Below, piece by piece: positions 9,065-18,008 of a DNA stretch of 64,000 bases (the stretch's first letter is position 1; each line of letters starts with the position of its first letter). The notes beneath the pieces were generated by a model that had not been told where the DNA came from, made no database searches, and was given only the letters and a program-made list of their open reading frames with translations. The stretch lies in the NCBI GenBank assembly GCA_038248655.1, contig JBBRXG010000002.1, positions 1 to 64,000 of the forward strand, written 5' to 3'. Origin of the DNA: DATBLE01 sp038248655. Lineage in GTDB: Bacteria > Actinomycetota > Thermoleophilia > Gaiellales > Gaiellaceae. Position numbers and translations under genes: made by a program.

Positions 9065-10065
9065 GACTCCTCCGTCCAATTCATCACTGCCGAACCCCAC
9101 GTCAATCCTGCGCCCATTCCCGTCATCAGCACGGTATCTCCCGTGTGTACCCGGCCGTCCGCGAGCGCATCGGCGAGCGCCAGCGGGATCGACGCCGACG
9201 AGGTGTTGCCGTACCGATCGACGTTCACGACCACCTTCTCCTCCGGGACTCCGAGCCTGGCGACGGCATAATCGATGATCCTGACGTTCGCCTGATGGGG
9301 AACGTAGACGTCGATGTCGTCGATCGTCAGGTTCGCCCGTTCCAGAACCTGCTCGGCGGAGCTGACGAGCACCCGCGTCGCGAACTTGAACACCTGCCGC
9401 CCGTTCATGTGCACATAGTGATCGCCCCGCGCGACGCTCTCGGCCGTCGTCGGGATCCGGGAGCCGCCTGCAGGGAGATGGAGGTCGGCGCCGCCGGCAC
9501 CGTCCGCGCCGAGCTCGAAGGCGAGGAACCCCCCGCTTGGGACCGCCTCCAGCACTGCCGCGCCGGCGCCGTCGCCGAAGAGCACGCAGGTCGAGCGGTC
9601 TGCGAAGTTCATCAACTTCGACAGTACGTCGGCGCCGACGACGAGCGCGCGCCTGCTCAGACCGGAAGCGATCATCCCGTAGGCCTGGGCGAGCGCGTAC
9701 ATGAAGCCCGTGCAGCCGGCGGCGAGGTCGTAGGCCGCCGCCTCGACCATCCCGAACCGGTCGGCGAGGAGCGCGGCAGTCGACGGGAACATCATGTCGG
9801 GGGTGACGGTGGCGACGATAAGCAGGTCGATCGAGCTCGCCTCCGCGCCGGCCGAGCTCAGTGCCTGCTCGATCGCGGGCACGCAGACGTCCGAGAGCGC
9901 TTCGCCGTCGGCCGCGAATCGGCGCTCCTTGATCCCCGTCCGGGTGGTGATCCATTCGTCGGACGTGTCGACGATCCGCGCGAGCTCCTCGTTCGTCACC
10001 ACGCGAGCGGGCACGTGGCATCCGAGGCCGGTGATCGACACGTTGCCGTTGGCCGCGCCGATCAT
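9061..10065 (-). CDS. fabH: beta-ketoacyl-ACP synthase III
   Basis: Starts fatty acid synthesis by condensing an acyl-CoA with malonyl-ACP. 334 residues, catalytic C118 in DLAAGCTGF, His in VPHQANVRI and Asn in RYGNTSSAS. The protein ends GSAVMNWTEES. The ATG overlaps the fabZ stop (ATGA). Primer preference cannot be read from sequence. Confidence 0.95.
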   Translation of the reverse strand: MIGAANGNVSITGLGCHVPARVVTNEELARIVDTSDEWITTRTGIKERRFAADGEALSDVCVPAIEQALSSAGAEASSIDLLIVATVTPDMMFPSTAALLADRFGMVEAAAYDLAAGCTGFMYALAQAYGMIASGLSRRALVVGADVLSKLMNFADRSTCVLFGDGAGAAVLEAVPSGGFLAFELGADGAGGADLHLPAGGSRIPTTAESVARGDHYVHMNGRQVFKFATRVLVSSAEQVLERANLTIDDIDVYVPHQANVRIIDYAVARLGVPEEKVVVNVDRYGNTSSASIPLALADALADGRVHTGDTVLMTGMGAGLTWGSAVMNWTEES

Positions 10066-10517
10066 GCGGGTGCGGTCGCGAATGTGAGCGTCCCGCGAAC
10101 CGCGAGCTCCTCGCCGACGCGCGCGGTCGCCTTGCCGCGGCCGATCGGGCCGCGCGCGGCCTCGAGCTCGCAGGTCAGGGTGAGCTCGTCACCCGGCTCG
10201 ACGAGTCGCTTGAAGCGGAGGCCGTCGATGCCAGCGAAGAGCGCGAGCCGGCCGCGGTTCTCCTCGAGCGAGAGGGCCGCGATCGCACCGGCCTGCGCGA
10301 GCGCCTCGACCATGATCACCCCGGGCATGATCGGCCGGCCCGGGAAATGGCCCGGGAAGAACCACTCGTCCCCGCGCACCTGCGTGCGGGCGACGACGCG
10401 GGCGCCGGGCTCGAGCTCGAGCACCTCGTCGAGGAAGAGAAAGGGGTCGCGGTGCGGAATGATCTGCTCGATCACCTCGCGCCCGAACGGGGCCGCGGGA
10501 GCGCTCATCCGTTGCAC
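10062..10517 (-). CDS. fabZ: 3-hydroxyacyl-ACP dehydratase
   Basis: Hot-dog-fold dehydratase, 151 residues, with catalytic H57 in FFPGHFPGRPIMPG and E71 in VEALAQAG. Two starts are possible: GTG 10517 and ATG 10508. I prefer GTG because a TAAACT hexamer (10524-10529) ends 6 nt before it, the spacing seen at other likely leaderless genes here; ATG 10508 gives a normal FabZ too. It heads the fabZ-H-D-G-F cluster. Confidence 0.93.
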   Translation of the reverse strand: MQRMSAPAAPFGREVIEQIIPHRDPFLFLDEVLELEPGARVVARTQVRGDEWFFPGHFPGRPIMPGVIMVEALAQAGAIAALSLEENRGRLALFAGIDGLRFKRLVEPGDELTLTCELEAARGPIGRGKATARVGEELAVRGTLTFATAPA

Positions 10518-10523
10518 ATCGCG

Positions 10524-10529
10524 AGTTTA
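10524..10529 (-). promoter_or_regulatory. -10-like hexamer of the fab operon
   Basis: Minus strand TAAACT, 6 nt, then GTG of fabZ. It sits between the amidase stop (10538) and fabZ, so it could give the fab operon its own, leaderless, transcript. Confidence 0.4.
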
Positions 10530-10537
10530 ATCGCCGA

Positions 10538-12430
10538 TCAGCGCGAGATCGTGAACGGCGCGGCATGTCTCGTCGTGCCGAATGGCCCGTCGACGAGCAC
10601 CACCAACTCGTACTGCCCGTCCGGCGCCGCACCGCCGTCCCAGACGAGCTGCGCGGGACCCGCCGACAACGTGCCGCTGAACACCGAGGCGACCACGGCG
10701 CCCGCCTGTTCGACCTGCACCGTCGTCGCAGCGGCCGTCGCCAGCGTGAACCCGATCCCGAGCGTGTCGTCGGCGCCGTCCCCGTTCGGGGTCAGGAGAG
10801 TCGTCGTCAGCGAGAGTCCGCTCAGCGTCCGGTCGACCGAGATGGGCGCCTCGAGCCTTGCGGTCCGCCCGTCGTCGCCGGTGGCGAGGACGGCGAGCGT
10901 GTACACGCCGTCGGGCAGATCTCCCGGCGAGTACGGAAACGACTGCGTCCGAGCACTCTGGCGCTGGCCGGAGAAGAGGGTCGCCACCGGCACGCCGCTC
11001 ACGTCCGCGACCGTGGCGGTCACCGTTGCACGGGCACCCAGCGTGTAGGAGATCGTCGTCGTGTCGGCGATGCCGTCGCCGTCGGGGGAGAGCACCGGTG
11101 GATCGACGGTCAGCCCGGACAGGATCGGGACGACCGGCGGAGGTGGGGCGGGCGCCCTCCCGATCGTGCCCGTGGCGGGCCTCGTCTCCGCGCCGGCCTC
11201 CATCGTCCAGGTGTAGACGGCCGGCAGCGCGCCGGCCGAGTTCCACGTCCACGAGACCGTGAGGCTCGTCCCCCCGCCGCGCGCGACCGGCCGGCCGGAG
11301 GCGCTTCGAACGGTCACGGACCACGGCCCCGGGGCAGAGAGCCGCGCGGTGAACGTCACCTGCCCGCCGAGCGTACCGACGACGACCGGTGCATACAGCT
11401 TGGGCAGCCCCCTGATCGCGACCGCGCGCGCGAGGTCCGGGAGCTTCGCGTACAGCGACGCCCCCGGGCAGCTCGTGAAGCCCGTGTCTCGGTGGCCCGA
11501 GATCGCCCGGACGACGACTCTCGTCCCGCGTCTGTACTTCGGGTTGCCCCCGGACACCCAGGTCACCGGGCCGAGCGGGTCGACGTGGGCGACGTCGAGC
11601 CGCCAGGCGAGAAGGCCGACCAGCGCCCGGGCGGCGGCCGGCGGGATCTTCGCGGCCGAGTAGTTGCCGATCACGGCAACGCCGACCGAGCCGGTGTTGA
11701 AGCCCTCCGCCTGCGCCCCGATGACGTTCCGGTCGATCCCGCCGGCGCGGCCCTCGAACACCTGCCCGTACTTGTCGACCAGGAAGTTGTAGCCGATGTC
11801 GTTCCAGCCGTTCCCGCGCACGTGGTAGAGCTCGATCGCGCGGACGATCGCTGCCGAGGCCGCAGGTCCGTAGGCGTTGGAGCCAGCCGTGTGGTGGACG
11901 ATCGCGAGCGAGACTGTCTTCGCGTAGCGCGGCGGCGCGCGGCGGATCGCCTCGTTCGCCTTCCACTCCGACCGGGGCAGGATCTTCGGCGACCCTGCCG
12001 TCGAGACCGTCCGCGAGGACGGCGAGCGGTCGACCGGGCTCCAGACGTACCATGCTCGCAGCCGGTGGACCTCCCCGACCGTGCGGTAGGCGATCCGGTC
12101 GGACGCACCCGTCCAGTACGGACTCCCGAACCGCCACGCGGAACGCGGCCTCCTCTCAGCACTTCCCGGGTCGGGCCCGTCCTCCTCTTCGGGGGCGGCC
12201 GGCCGCCACGCACTCCAGCGGCCGCCGCGCGCGTGCGTGCGGAAGAGGACGGATCCGGCGCCCTGCCAGTGGAGGCCGACGAGATCGAACTCGCGCGGAG
12301 CGGTCGCGCCCGCCGTGGAGCGCGCACCACCCACCGGAAGGTCCTGCGAGGCGATCGTCGCCTCGCCGGCCCACGCGGTGCCCGGGAAGACGAACAGGCT
12401 GACGAGTGCGATGCGGAATGCTCTGGGCAA
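10538..12430 (-). CDS. secreted PGRP/amidase_2 protein with FlgD-type Ig repeats
   Basis: 630 residues. A signal peptide (SLFVFPGTAWA, cleavage near residue 22) precedes a peptidoglycan-recognition/amidase-2 domain about residues 150-330. That domain shows LAIVHHTAGS, YNFLVDKYGQVFEG and GHRDTGFTSCPG, consistent with the zinc ligands of N-acetylmuramoyl-L-alanine amidases. The C-terminal half has two FlgD-like Ig segments introduced by LSPDGDG and LTPNGDG. I chose TTG 12430 because it places the signal peptide at the N-terminus and GAGGA lies just upstream; the ORF could run further upstream but without sense. Probably cuts peptide stems from glycan. Confidence 0.85.
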   Translation of the reverse strand: MPRAFRIALVSLFVFPGTAWAGEATIASQDLPVGGARSTAGATAPREFDLVGLHWQGAGSVLFRTHARGGRWSAWRPAAPEEEDGPDPGSAERRPRSAWRFGSPYWTGASDRIAYRTVGEVHRLRAWYVWSPVDRSPSSRTVSTAGSPKILPRSEWKANEAIRRAPPRYAKTVSLAIVHHTAGSNAYGPAASAAIVRAIELYHVRGNGWNDIGYNFLVDKYGQVFEGRAGGIDRNVIGAQAEGFNTGSVGVAVIGNYSAAKIPPAAARALVGLLAWRLDVAHVDPLGPVTWVSGGNPKYRRGTRVVVRAISGHRDTGFTSCPGASLYAKLPDLARAVAIRGLPKLYAPVVVGTLGGQVTFTARLSAPGPWSVTVRSASGRPVARGGGTSLTVSWTWNSAGALPAVYTWTMEAGAETRPATGTIGRAPAPPPPVVPILSGLTVDPPVLSPDGDGIADTTTISYTLGARATVTATVADVSGVPVATLFSGQRQSARTQSFPYSPGDLPDGVYTLAVLATGDDGRTARLEAPISVDRTLSGLSLTTTLLTPNGDGADDTLGIGFTLATAAATTVQVEQAGAVVASVFSGTLSAGPAQLVWDGGAAPDGQYELVVLVDGPFGTTRHAAPFTISR

Positions 12431-12484
12431 AACGTGTCCTCGGGCCAGTGTGCCCGGGGCGGAAGGGCGAGGCCGCGACGTTGA

Positions 12485-12490
12485 TAGAAT
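12485..12490 (+). promoter_or_regulatory. -10-like hexamer upstream of NfeD gene
   Basis: TAGAAT, 10 nt before the GTG of the NfeD gene, in a 70-bp divergent spacer. The short distance implies a very short leader. No clear -35. Confidence 0.4.
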
Positions 12491-12500
12491 CCTTACGGCT

Positions 12501-13808
12501 GTGAAGGCCGCTTTCCTGCGGGCTCCGATCGCCGCCCTGGCCGTCTCGGCGGCGGTCCTCTTCGGCGCCGGAGCCGCGCACGCAGCGCCTCCGCGCGTGC
12601 TGGCGGTCGTGCTCGAGAACGACATCAACCCGGTGACGGCGAGCTACGTCACCCGTCAGATCGACCGCGCGAACGACCACGGCTACGCAGCGGTCGCGAT
12701 CGTCCTCGACACCCCGGGCGGGCTCTCGGAGTCGATGCGGAAGATCTACAAGAAGGAGCTCGCCTCGAAGATTCCGGTGATCGTCTACGTGTCGCCGAAC
12801 GGCGCCCGCGCCGCCTCCGCCGGGGTGTGGATCAGCCAGGCCGCCGACGTACTGGCCATGGCGCCGCAGACGAACATCGGCTCGTCGACGCCGATCGACG
12901 TCGGAGGTGGAAACATCCAGAGCGACCTGCGCCGCAAGGTGATCAACGACGCGGCCGCCTCGCTGATCGCGCTCGCGTCCAGCCACCACCGGAACGCGGT
13001 CTGGGCCGGCCAGGCGGTGCGCAAGGCGTCGAACATCACCGCTGCGAAGGCGCTGCGCATCAACGTGATCGACTTCGTCGCGCCGGCGCTGCCGGCGCTC
13101 CTGAAGCAGATCGACGGCTACAAGACCGTGCCGAAGGGCTTCGTGCTGCACACGGCCGGGGACGAGATCACGACCGTCCACATGTCGATCTGGCAGCGGA
13201 TCCTGGACACGCTGATCGACCCGAACCTGATCGCGCTGATGCTCTCGCTCGGCGTGCTCGGAATCATCGTCGAGCTCTGGCATCCGGGGCTGATCTTCCC
13301 GGCCACCTTCGGGATCCTCTGCCTTGCGATCGCCTTCTTCGGGCTCGACGTGCTCCCGATCAACTGGGCGGGCCTCCTGCTGATCTTCGTCGCCTTCGCG
13401 TTCTGGATCACGGAGCTCTTCGTCGCGTTCAGCCACGGCGCGCTCACGCTGGCGGGCGCAGCCTGCTTCGTCTTCGGAGGGCTGATCCTGTTCGAGCCGG
13501 CCGGGTCCGGCTACCAGGTCTCGCTGCCCGTTACGCTCGGCGTCGCGCTCACGGTCTCGGCGTTCTTCCTGTTCGCGCTCGCGAAGGTCGTCCAGATCCG
13601 GCGCCGCCCGGCAACCGTCGGCACGCAGACGCTCGTCGGTGCCCACGGGCACGTGCGCACCGACAGCATGGTCGCCGTCCGGGGCGAGCTGTGGCGGGCG
13701 CGAGACGAGAGCGGCGACCCGCTCGAGCCCGGGGACGAGATCGACGTCGTCGGGATCGAGGGCCTGTCGCTGGTCGTCCGCAAGCCGCGGGCGACCGCCC
13801 CGGTCTAG
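12501..13808 (+). CDS. NfeD family membrane-anchored ClpP-class serine protease
   Basis: 435 residues. A signal peptide (about 1-29) leads to a ClpP/SppA-like domain with candidate catalytic S106 in GARAASAGVW, then several hydrophobic segments (about 245-365) and a C-terminal OB-fold NfeD domain. Family members cut or regulate stomatin/SPFH partners in membrane microdomains, which agrees with the SPFH gene 32 bp downstream. GTG 12501 places the signal peptide first; upstream in-frame codons read antisense to the amidase gene. Confidence 0.88.
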   Translation: MKAAFLRAPIAALAVSAAVLFGAGAAHAAPPRVLAVVLENDINPVTASYVTRQIDRANDHGYAAVAIVLDTPGGLSESMRKIYKKELASKIPVIVYVSPNGARAASAGVWISQAADVLAMAPQTNIGSSTPIDVGGGNIQSDLRRKVINDAAASLIALASSHHRNAVWAGQAVRKASNITAAKALRINVIDFVAPALPALLKQIDGYKTVPKGFVLHTAGDEITTVHMSIWQRILDTLIDPNLIALMLSLGVLGIIVELWHPGLIFPATFGILCLAIAFFGLDVLPINWAGLLLIFVAFAFWITELFVAFSHGALTLAGAACFVFGGLILFEPAGSGYQVSLPVTLGVALTVSAFFLFALAKVVQIRRRPATVGTQTLVGAHGHVRTDSMVAVRGELWRARDESGDPLEPGDEIDVVGIEGLSLVVRKPRATAPV

Positions 13809-13840
13809 GATCAGCACATCCCTGCCGGAAGGAGACCCGC

Positions 13841-14608
13841 GTGACCGCCGCAATCGTCGTCGTCGTAGCCGTAGCCGTGATCGTGCTGCTGTTCCTGCTC
13901 TCGGCCATCAAAGTCGCGCGCGAGTACGAACGCGGGATCATCTTCCGGCTCGGGCGCCTGCTCCCCGAGCCGAAGGGCCCGGGCCTCTTCCTCCTGATTC
14001 CGATCGTCGACCGGATGGTCAAGGTCGACCTGCGGACGATCACGCTGAACATCCCGCCGCAGGAGGTGATCACGAAGGACAACGTCCCTGCGCGGGTGAA
14101 CGCGGTCGCCTACTTCCGGATCGTCGAGCCGAAGAACGCGATCGTCCAGATCGAGAACTTCATGGTCGCGACCTCGCAGATCGCGCAGACGACGCTGCGG
14201 TCGGTGCTCGGTCAGCACCTGCTCGACGAGCTCCTCTCCGAGCGCGACAAGATCAACACGATCCTCCAGGAGATCATCGACGAGGCGACCTCCCCGTGGG
14301 GGATCAAGGTCTCGATCGTCGAGGTGAAGGACGTCGAGATCCCGTCCGGCATGCAGCGTGCGATGGCGCGTCAGGCCGAGGCCGAGCGCGAGCGGCGCGC
14401 GAAGGTGATCAACGCCGAGGGTGAGTTCCAGGCCTCGGAGCGGCTGAAGGACGCCGCGCTCGTGATCGAGGAGCATCCGATCGCGCTCCAGCTCCGCTAT
14501 CTGCAGACGCTCCTCGAGCTCGGATCCTCGCAGGCGACGACTATCATCTTCCCGGCTCCGATCGACCTGCTCACGCCGTTCCTCGAGCGGAAGAACAAAG
14601 AGAGCTGA
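13841..14608 (+). CDS. SPFH/stomatin-like (slipin) membrane protein
   Basis: 255 residues: an N-terminal membrane helix (about 3-22) followed by a band-7/SPFH domain containing YERGIIFRLGR and a charged coiled-coil (RQAEAERERRAKVI). These proteins scaffold ordered membrane patches and pair with NfeD. GTG start after GGAAGGAG with good spacing. The stop TGA overlaps the CTG proposed as start of the GalT-like gene. Confidence 0.9.
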   Translation: MTAAIVVVVAVAVIVLLFLLSAIKVAREYERGIIFRLGRLLPEPKGPGLFLLIPIVDRMVKVDLRTITLNIPPQEVITKDNVPARVNAVAYFRIVEPKNAIVQIENFMVATSQIAQTTLRSVLGQHLLDELLSERDKINTILQEIIDEATSPWGIKVSIVEVKDVEIPSGMQRAMARQAEAERERRAKVINAEGEFQASERLKDAALVIEEHPIALQLRYLQTLLELGSSQATTIIFPAPIDLLTPFLERKNKES

Positions 14609-15471
14609 GCGAGCTCCGCCGCGACCCGCTCTCGGGCCGGCTCGTCGCGATCGCCCCCGGCCGGGCCGCGCGGCCCGGAGCAGGACGCACGCTGATCGAG
14701 GACGAAACTCCCGACGAGCTCGACTCGTGCCCGTTCTGCGCCGGCCGCGAGGACCGCACGCCCCCCGAGGTGCTGCGCATCGGAGAGCCCTGGCAGGTGC
14801 GGGTCGTGCCGAACCTCTACCCGGCGGTCGACCACCAGGAAGTCGTGGTGCACTCGCCGCGGCACGTGCGGACCTTCGCGGAGCTGACCGATGGAGAGCT
14901 GTCCGCCGTTGCCGAGGCGTGGCACGAGCGCGGAGAGGCAGCGCACAGCGCGGGCTACGGCTACATGCATGCGCTCGTCAACGAGGGCCGCGCTGCCGGC
15001 TCGAGCCTGGCCCATTCCCATTCGCAGCTCGTCTGGCTGACGGAGGAGCCGCCCGAGGTCGCGGCCGAGCGTACGCGGTCGGACGGCGAGTGCACGCTGT
15101 GCGCGCTGCTCGCCTCGCGCCAGGCCCGCGAGCTCGAGCTCGCCCGTGACGGCGCGCTGGTCGCGATCGCACACCCGGCGGGCCGGCTGCCGTACGAGGT
15201 CCTGATCGCAGGTGAGCACCGGGGCGGTCAGTTCGGCCACGACGGAGGCGGCTTCCTGGTCGCCGCGCTGAGGCTGGTCCGCGAGTGCGTCGGCCGGCTG
15301 CGTGCGCGGGAGGGGCCCGTTCCATGGAATGCCTGGCTCCATTCGGGCGACCACTGGCATCTGGAGGTGGTGCCGCGGCTGACCGTGCTGGCCGGGCTCG
15401 AGCTCGGCGCCGGCGTCTACGTCAACACAGTGCCGCCCGAGGAAGCGGCCGAGCGGCTGAGGACGGCCTAG
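14605..15471 (+). CDS. GalT-like (HIT superfamily) nucleotidylyltransferase with apparent CTG start
   Basis: 288 residues from a CTG that shares CTGA with the SPFH stop. From that codon the protein reads ELRRDPLSGRLVAIAPGR, then CPFC (C42, C45), the GalT opening; the active-site HxHxQ is H137-S-H139-S-Q141, and WHLEVVPRL lies near the end. No ATG, GTG or TTG exists in this frame from 14425 to GTG 14770. GTG 14770 would delete 55 residues including the zinc-type CPFC. Galactose-1-phosphate uridylyltransferases transfer UMP or AMP between sugar phosphates; at 288 residues it is short for GalT, so the substrate is uncertain. Confidence 0.8.
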   Translation: MSELRRDPLSGRLVAIAPGRAARPGAGRTLIEDETPDELDSCPFCAGREDRTPPEVLRIGEPWQVRVVPNLYPAVDHQEVVVHSPRHVRTFAELTDGELSAVAEAWHERGEAAHSAGYGYMHALVNEGRAAGSSLAHSHSQLVWLTEEPPEVAAERTRSDGECTLCALLASRQARELELARDGALVAIAHPAGRLPYEVLIAGEHRGGQFGHDGGGFLVAALRLVRECVGRLRAREGPVPWNAWLHSGDHWHLEVVPRLTVLAGLELGAGVYVNTVPPEEAAERLRTA

Positions 15472-18008
15472 GGACTCTCGCCGTCCGCGGCGGCGAGAGG
15501 AGCGGTGCCGTCGCCGTTCTCGGCGAGCTCGACCGGCGCGGCCTCGGCGACGGGCGCGATGCTCGAGACCATCTCGCCGTCCCGGAGGCGCACGACGATC
15601 ACGCCCTGCGTCGCACGGCCGAGCCGCTTGATCTCGTCGACGGACATCCTGATCACGGTCCCTCCGGTCGAGATCAGCATCAGCTGGTAGCCCTCGCGGA
15701 CGATGCGCGCTCCGGCGAGCTTGCCCTTGGCGTCGGTCAGCTGCACGGTCTTCACCCCGAGGCCGCCACGGCCCTTGCGCGGGTACTCGTGCACGGGCGT
15801 GCGCTTGCCGTGGCCCTGCTCGGTGACGACGAGCAGGTCGTCCGAGTCGCGCGCGATGTTGATCTCGATCACCTCGTCGTCCTTGCGAAGGCGCATTCCC
15901 TGGACGCCGGCTGTGGCGCGGCCCATCGGGCGGGCCTCCCGCTCGTTGAAGCGGATCGCCTGGCCGCTGCGCGAGACCATCAGGATGTCGTCGTCGCCGG
16001 TCGAGTGACGGACGCCGATCAGCTCGTCCCCGTCGCGGAGGTTGATCGCGATGATCCCGTCCGCCTTCAGGGGCGTGTTGTACTCGGCGAGCTTCGTCTT
16101 CTTCACCATCCCCTTGCGGGTCGCGAAGACGAGGAACTCCGACTCTTCGTAGCTGCGCGTCTGGACGACCGCCCTGATCTGCTCGTCGGAGCGGAGCGGC
16201 AGCAGGTTGACCACCGCGCGCCCCTTCGACTGGCGCGAGCCGAGCGGGAGCTCGTGCACCTTCAACCGGTACACCTTGCCGACCGAGGTGAAGAACAGCA
16301 GGTACTCGTGGGTGGAGGCGACGAAGAGGTGCTCGATGTAGTCCTCGTCCTTCAGCTCCATCCCCATCACGCCGATCCCGCCTCGGCGCTGCTCGCGGTA
16401 GGTGGTCACCGGCAGGCGCTTGATGTAGCCCGAGCGGGTGATCGCGATCACCATGTCCTCCTCCGCGATCAGGTCCTCGAGCTCGAGCTCGTCCTCGGCG
16501 GCGACGACCTCGGTCCGCCGGTCGTCGTTTCGTCCGTACAGATCCTTCAGCTCGAGCAGCTCCTCGCGGATCAGCCCGTCGATGCGGGCCTCGTCGCCGA
16601 GGATCGCCCGCAGCTCCGCGATGCGCTCCTCGAGGTCGGCGTGCTCCTCCTCGATCCGCTTGCGCTCCATCTGGGTGAGCCGCTGGAGGCGGAGATCGAG
16701 GATCGCCTGCGCCTGGATCTCGCTGAGGTCGAACGTCTCGACGAGGCCGACCCGCGCGGCGTCGGGGTCGGCGGCGGCGCGGATGAGCTTGATCACGGCA
16801 TCGAGCGAGTCGAGCGCGATCAGGTAGCCGCGCAGGACGTGTGCGCGCTCCTCGGCCTTGCGCAGCTCGAACTTGGAGCGGCGGGTGACGAGCTCGCGCT
16901 GGAAGTTCAGGTACTCGCGGATCAGCTCGAGCACCGACAGGGTGCGCGGGACGCCGTCGACCAGCGCGACCGCGTTGTAGCCGAAGGTGGTCTGGAGCGG
17001 CGTGTGCTTGAACAGCTTGTTCAGCGCCACCTGCGGAACGGCATCGCGCTTCAGCTCGACGTAGATGCGCATCCCCTCCTTGTCGGAGTGGTCCTGCAGC
17101 GCCTCGTCCGACATCGGCACCTCGTTCAGCGTTCCGGCCTTGACCAGGTCGGCGATCTTCTCGATCACCCCGCCCTCGCCGGCCTTGCGAACCCCGTAGG
17201 GGAGCTCGGTGATGATGATCGCGTTCTTGCCTCCGCGGAGCTGCTCGACGTGCGCCCGCCCCCGGACGACGATGCGGCCGCGGCCCGAGCGGTAGGCGTC
17301 CTTGATCCCCGAGCGGCCGACGATCGCGCCGCCGGTCGGAAAATCGGGCCCCTTGATGTGCTTGCTCAGCCGCTCGACGTCGATCGTCGGGTCGTCGATC
17401 ATCGCCAGGATCGCGTTCACGACCTCGCCGAGGTTGTGCGGCGCGATGTTCGTGGCCATCCCGACCGCGATTCCCTGCGCCCCGTTGACGAGCAGGTTGG
17501 GAAAGCGTGCGGGGAGAACGAGCGGCTCGCGGCGCGACTCGTCGTAGTTCGGTGCGAAATCGACGGTGTCGGCGTCGATGTCGCCGAGCATCTCGGTCGC
17601 GATCCGCGCCAGCCGGCATTCGGTGTAGCGCATCGCTCCTGCGGGGTCGCCGTCGATCGAGCCGAAGTACCCCTGCCCGTCGACGAGCGGATAGCGCATG
17701 GAGAACGGCTGCGCGAGCCGGACCAGCGTGTCGTAGATCGCCTGGTCGCCGTGCGGGTGGTAGTTGCCCATCACGTCGCCGACCACGCGGGCGGACTTCC
17801 GCGTCGGACGGTTCGGCTGCAGCCCGGCCTCGTGCATCGCATAGAGCACGCGCCGGTGCACCGGCTTCAGACCGTCGCGCACGTCGGGCAGCGCGCGGGC
17901 GACGATCACGCTCATCGCGTAGTCGAGGAAGCTCGTGCGGACCTCGTGCTCGAGCTCCCGGCTCTCGATGCGGCCGGCGCCGAGCGGCTCGTTCGTCAGG
18001 TCAGACAT
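15468..18008 (-). CDS. gyrA: DNA gyrase subunit A
   Basis: 846 residues. The breakage-reunion domain has catalytic Y128 in RYTECRL; the C-terminal beta-pinwheel carries QRRGGIGV, a variant GyrA box. The ATG at 18008 overlaps the gyrB stop by 8 nt, so GyrA is translation-coupled to GyrB. Its stop codon overlaps that of the convergent GalT-like gene within CTAG. Negative supercoiling enzyme, cytoplasmic, next to the origin. Confidence 0.97.
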   Translation of the reverse strand: MSDLTNEPLGAGRIESRELEHEVRTSFLDYAMSVIVARALPDVRDGLKPVHRRVLYAMHEAGLQPNRPTRKSARVVGDVMGNYHPHGDQAIYDTLVRLAQPFSMRYPLVDGQGYFGSIDGDPAGAMRYTECRLARIATEMLGDIDADTVDFAPNYDESRREPLVLPARFPNLLVNGAQGIAVGMATNIAPHNLGEVVNAILAMIDDPTIDVERLSKHIKGPDFPTGGAIVGRSGIKDAYRSGRGRIVVRGRAHVEQLRGGKNAIIITELPYGVRKAGEGGVIEKIADLVKAGTLNEVPMSDEALQDHSDKEGMRIYVELKRDAVPQVALNKLFKHTPLQTTFGYNAVALVDGVPRTLSVLELIREYLNFQRELVTRRSKFELRKAEERAHVLRGYLIALDSLDAVIKLIRAAADPDAARVGLVETFDLSEIQAQAILDLRLQRLTQMERKRIEEEHADLEERIAELRAILGDEARIDGLIREELLELKDLYGRNDDRRTEVVAAEDELELEDLIAEEDMVIAITRSGYIKRLPVTTYREQRRGGIGVMGMELKDEDYIEHLFVASTHEYLLFFTSVGKVYRLKVHELPLGSRQSKGRAVVNLLPLRSDEQIRAVVQTRSYEESEFLVFATRKGMVKKTKLAEYNTPLKADGIIAINLRDGDELIGVRHSTGDDDILMVSRSGQAIRFNEREARPMGRATAGVQGMRLRKDDEVIEINIARDSDDLLVVTEQGHGKRTPVHEYPRKGRGGLGVKTVQLTDAKGKLAGARIVREGYQLMLISTGGTVIRMSVDEIKRLGRATQGVIVVRLRDGEMVSSIAPVAEAAPVELAENGDGTAPLAAADGESP

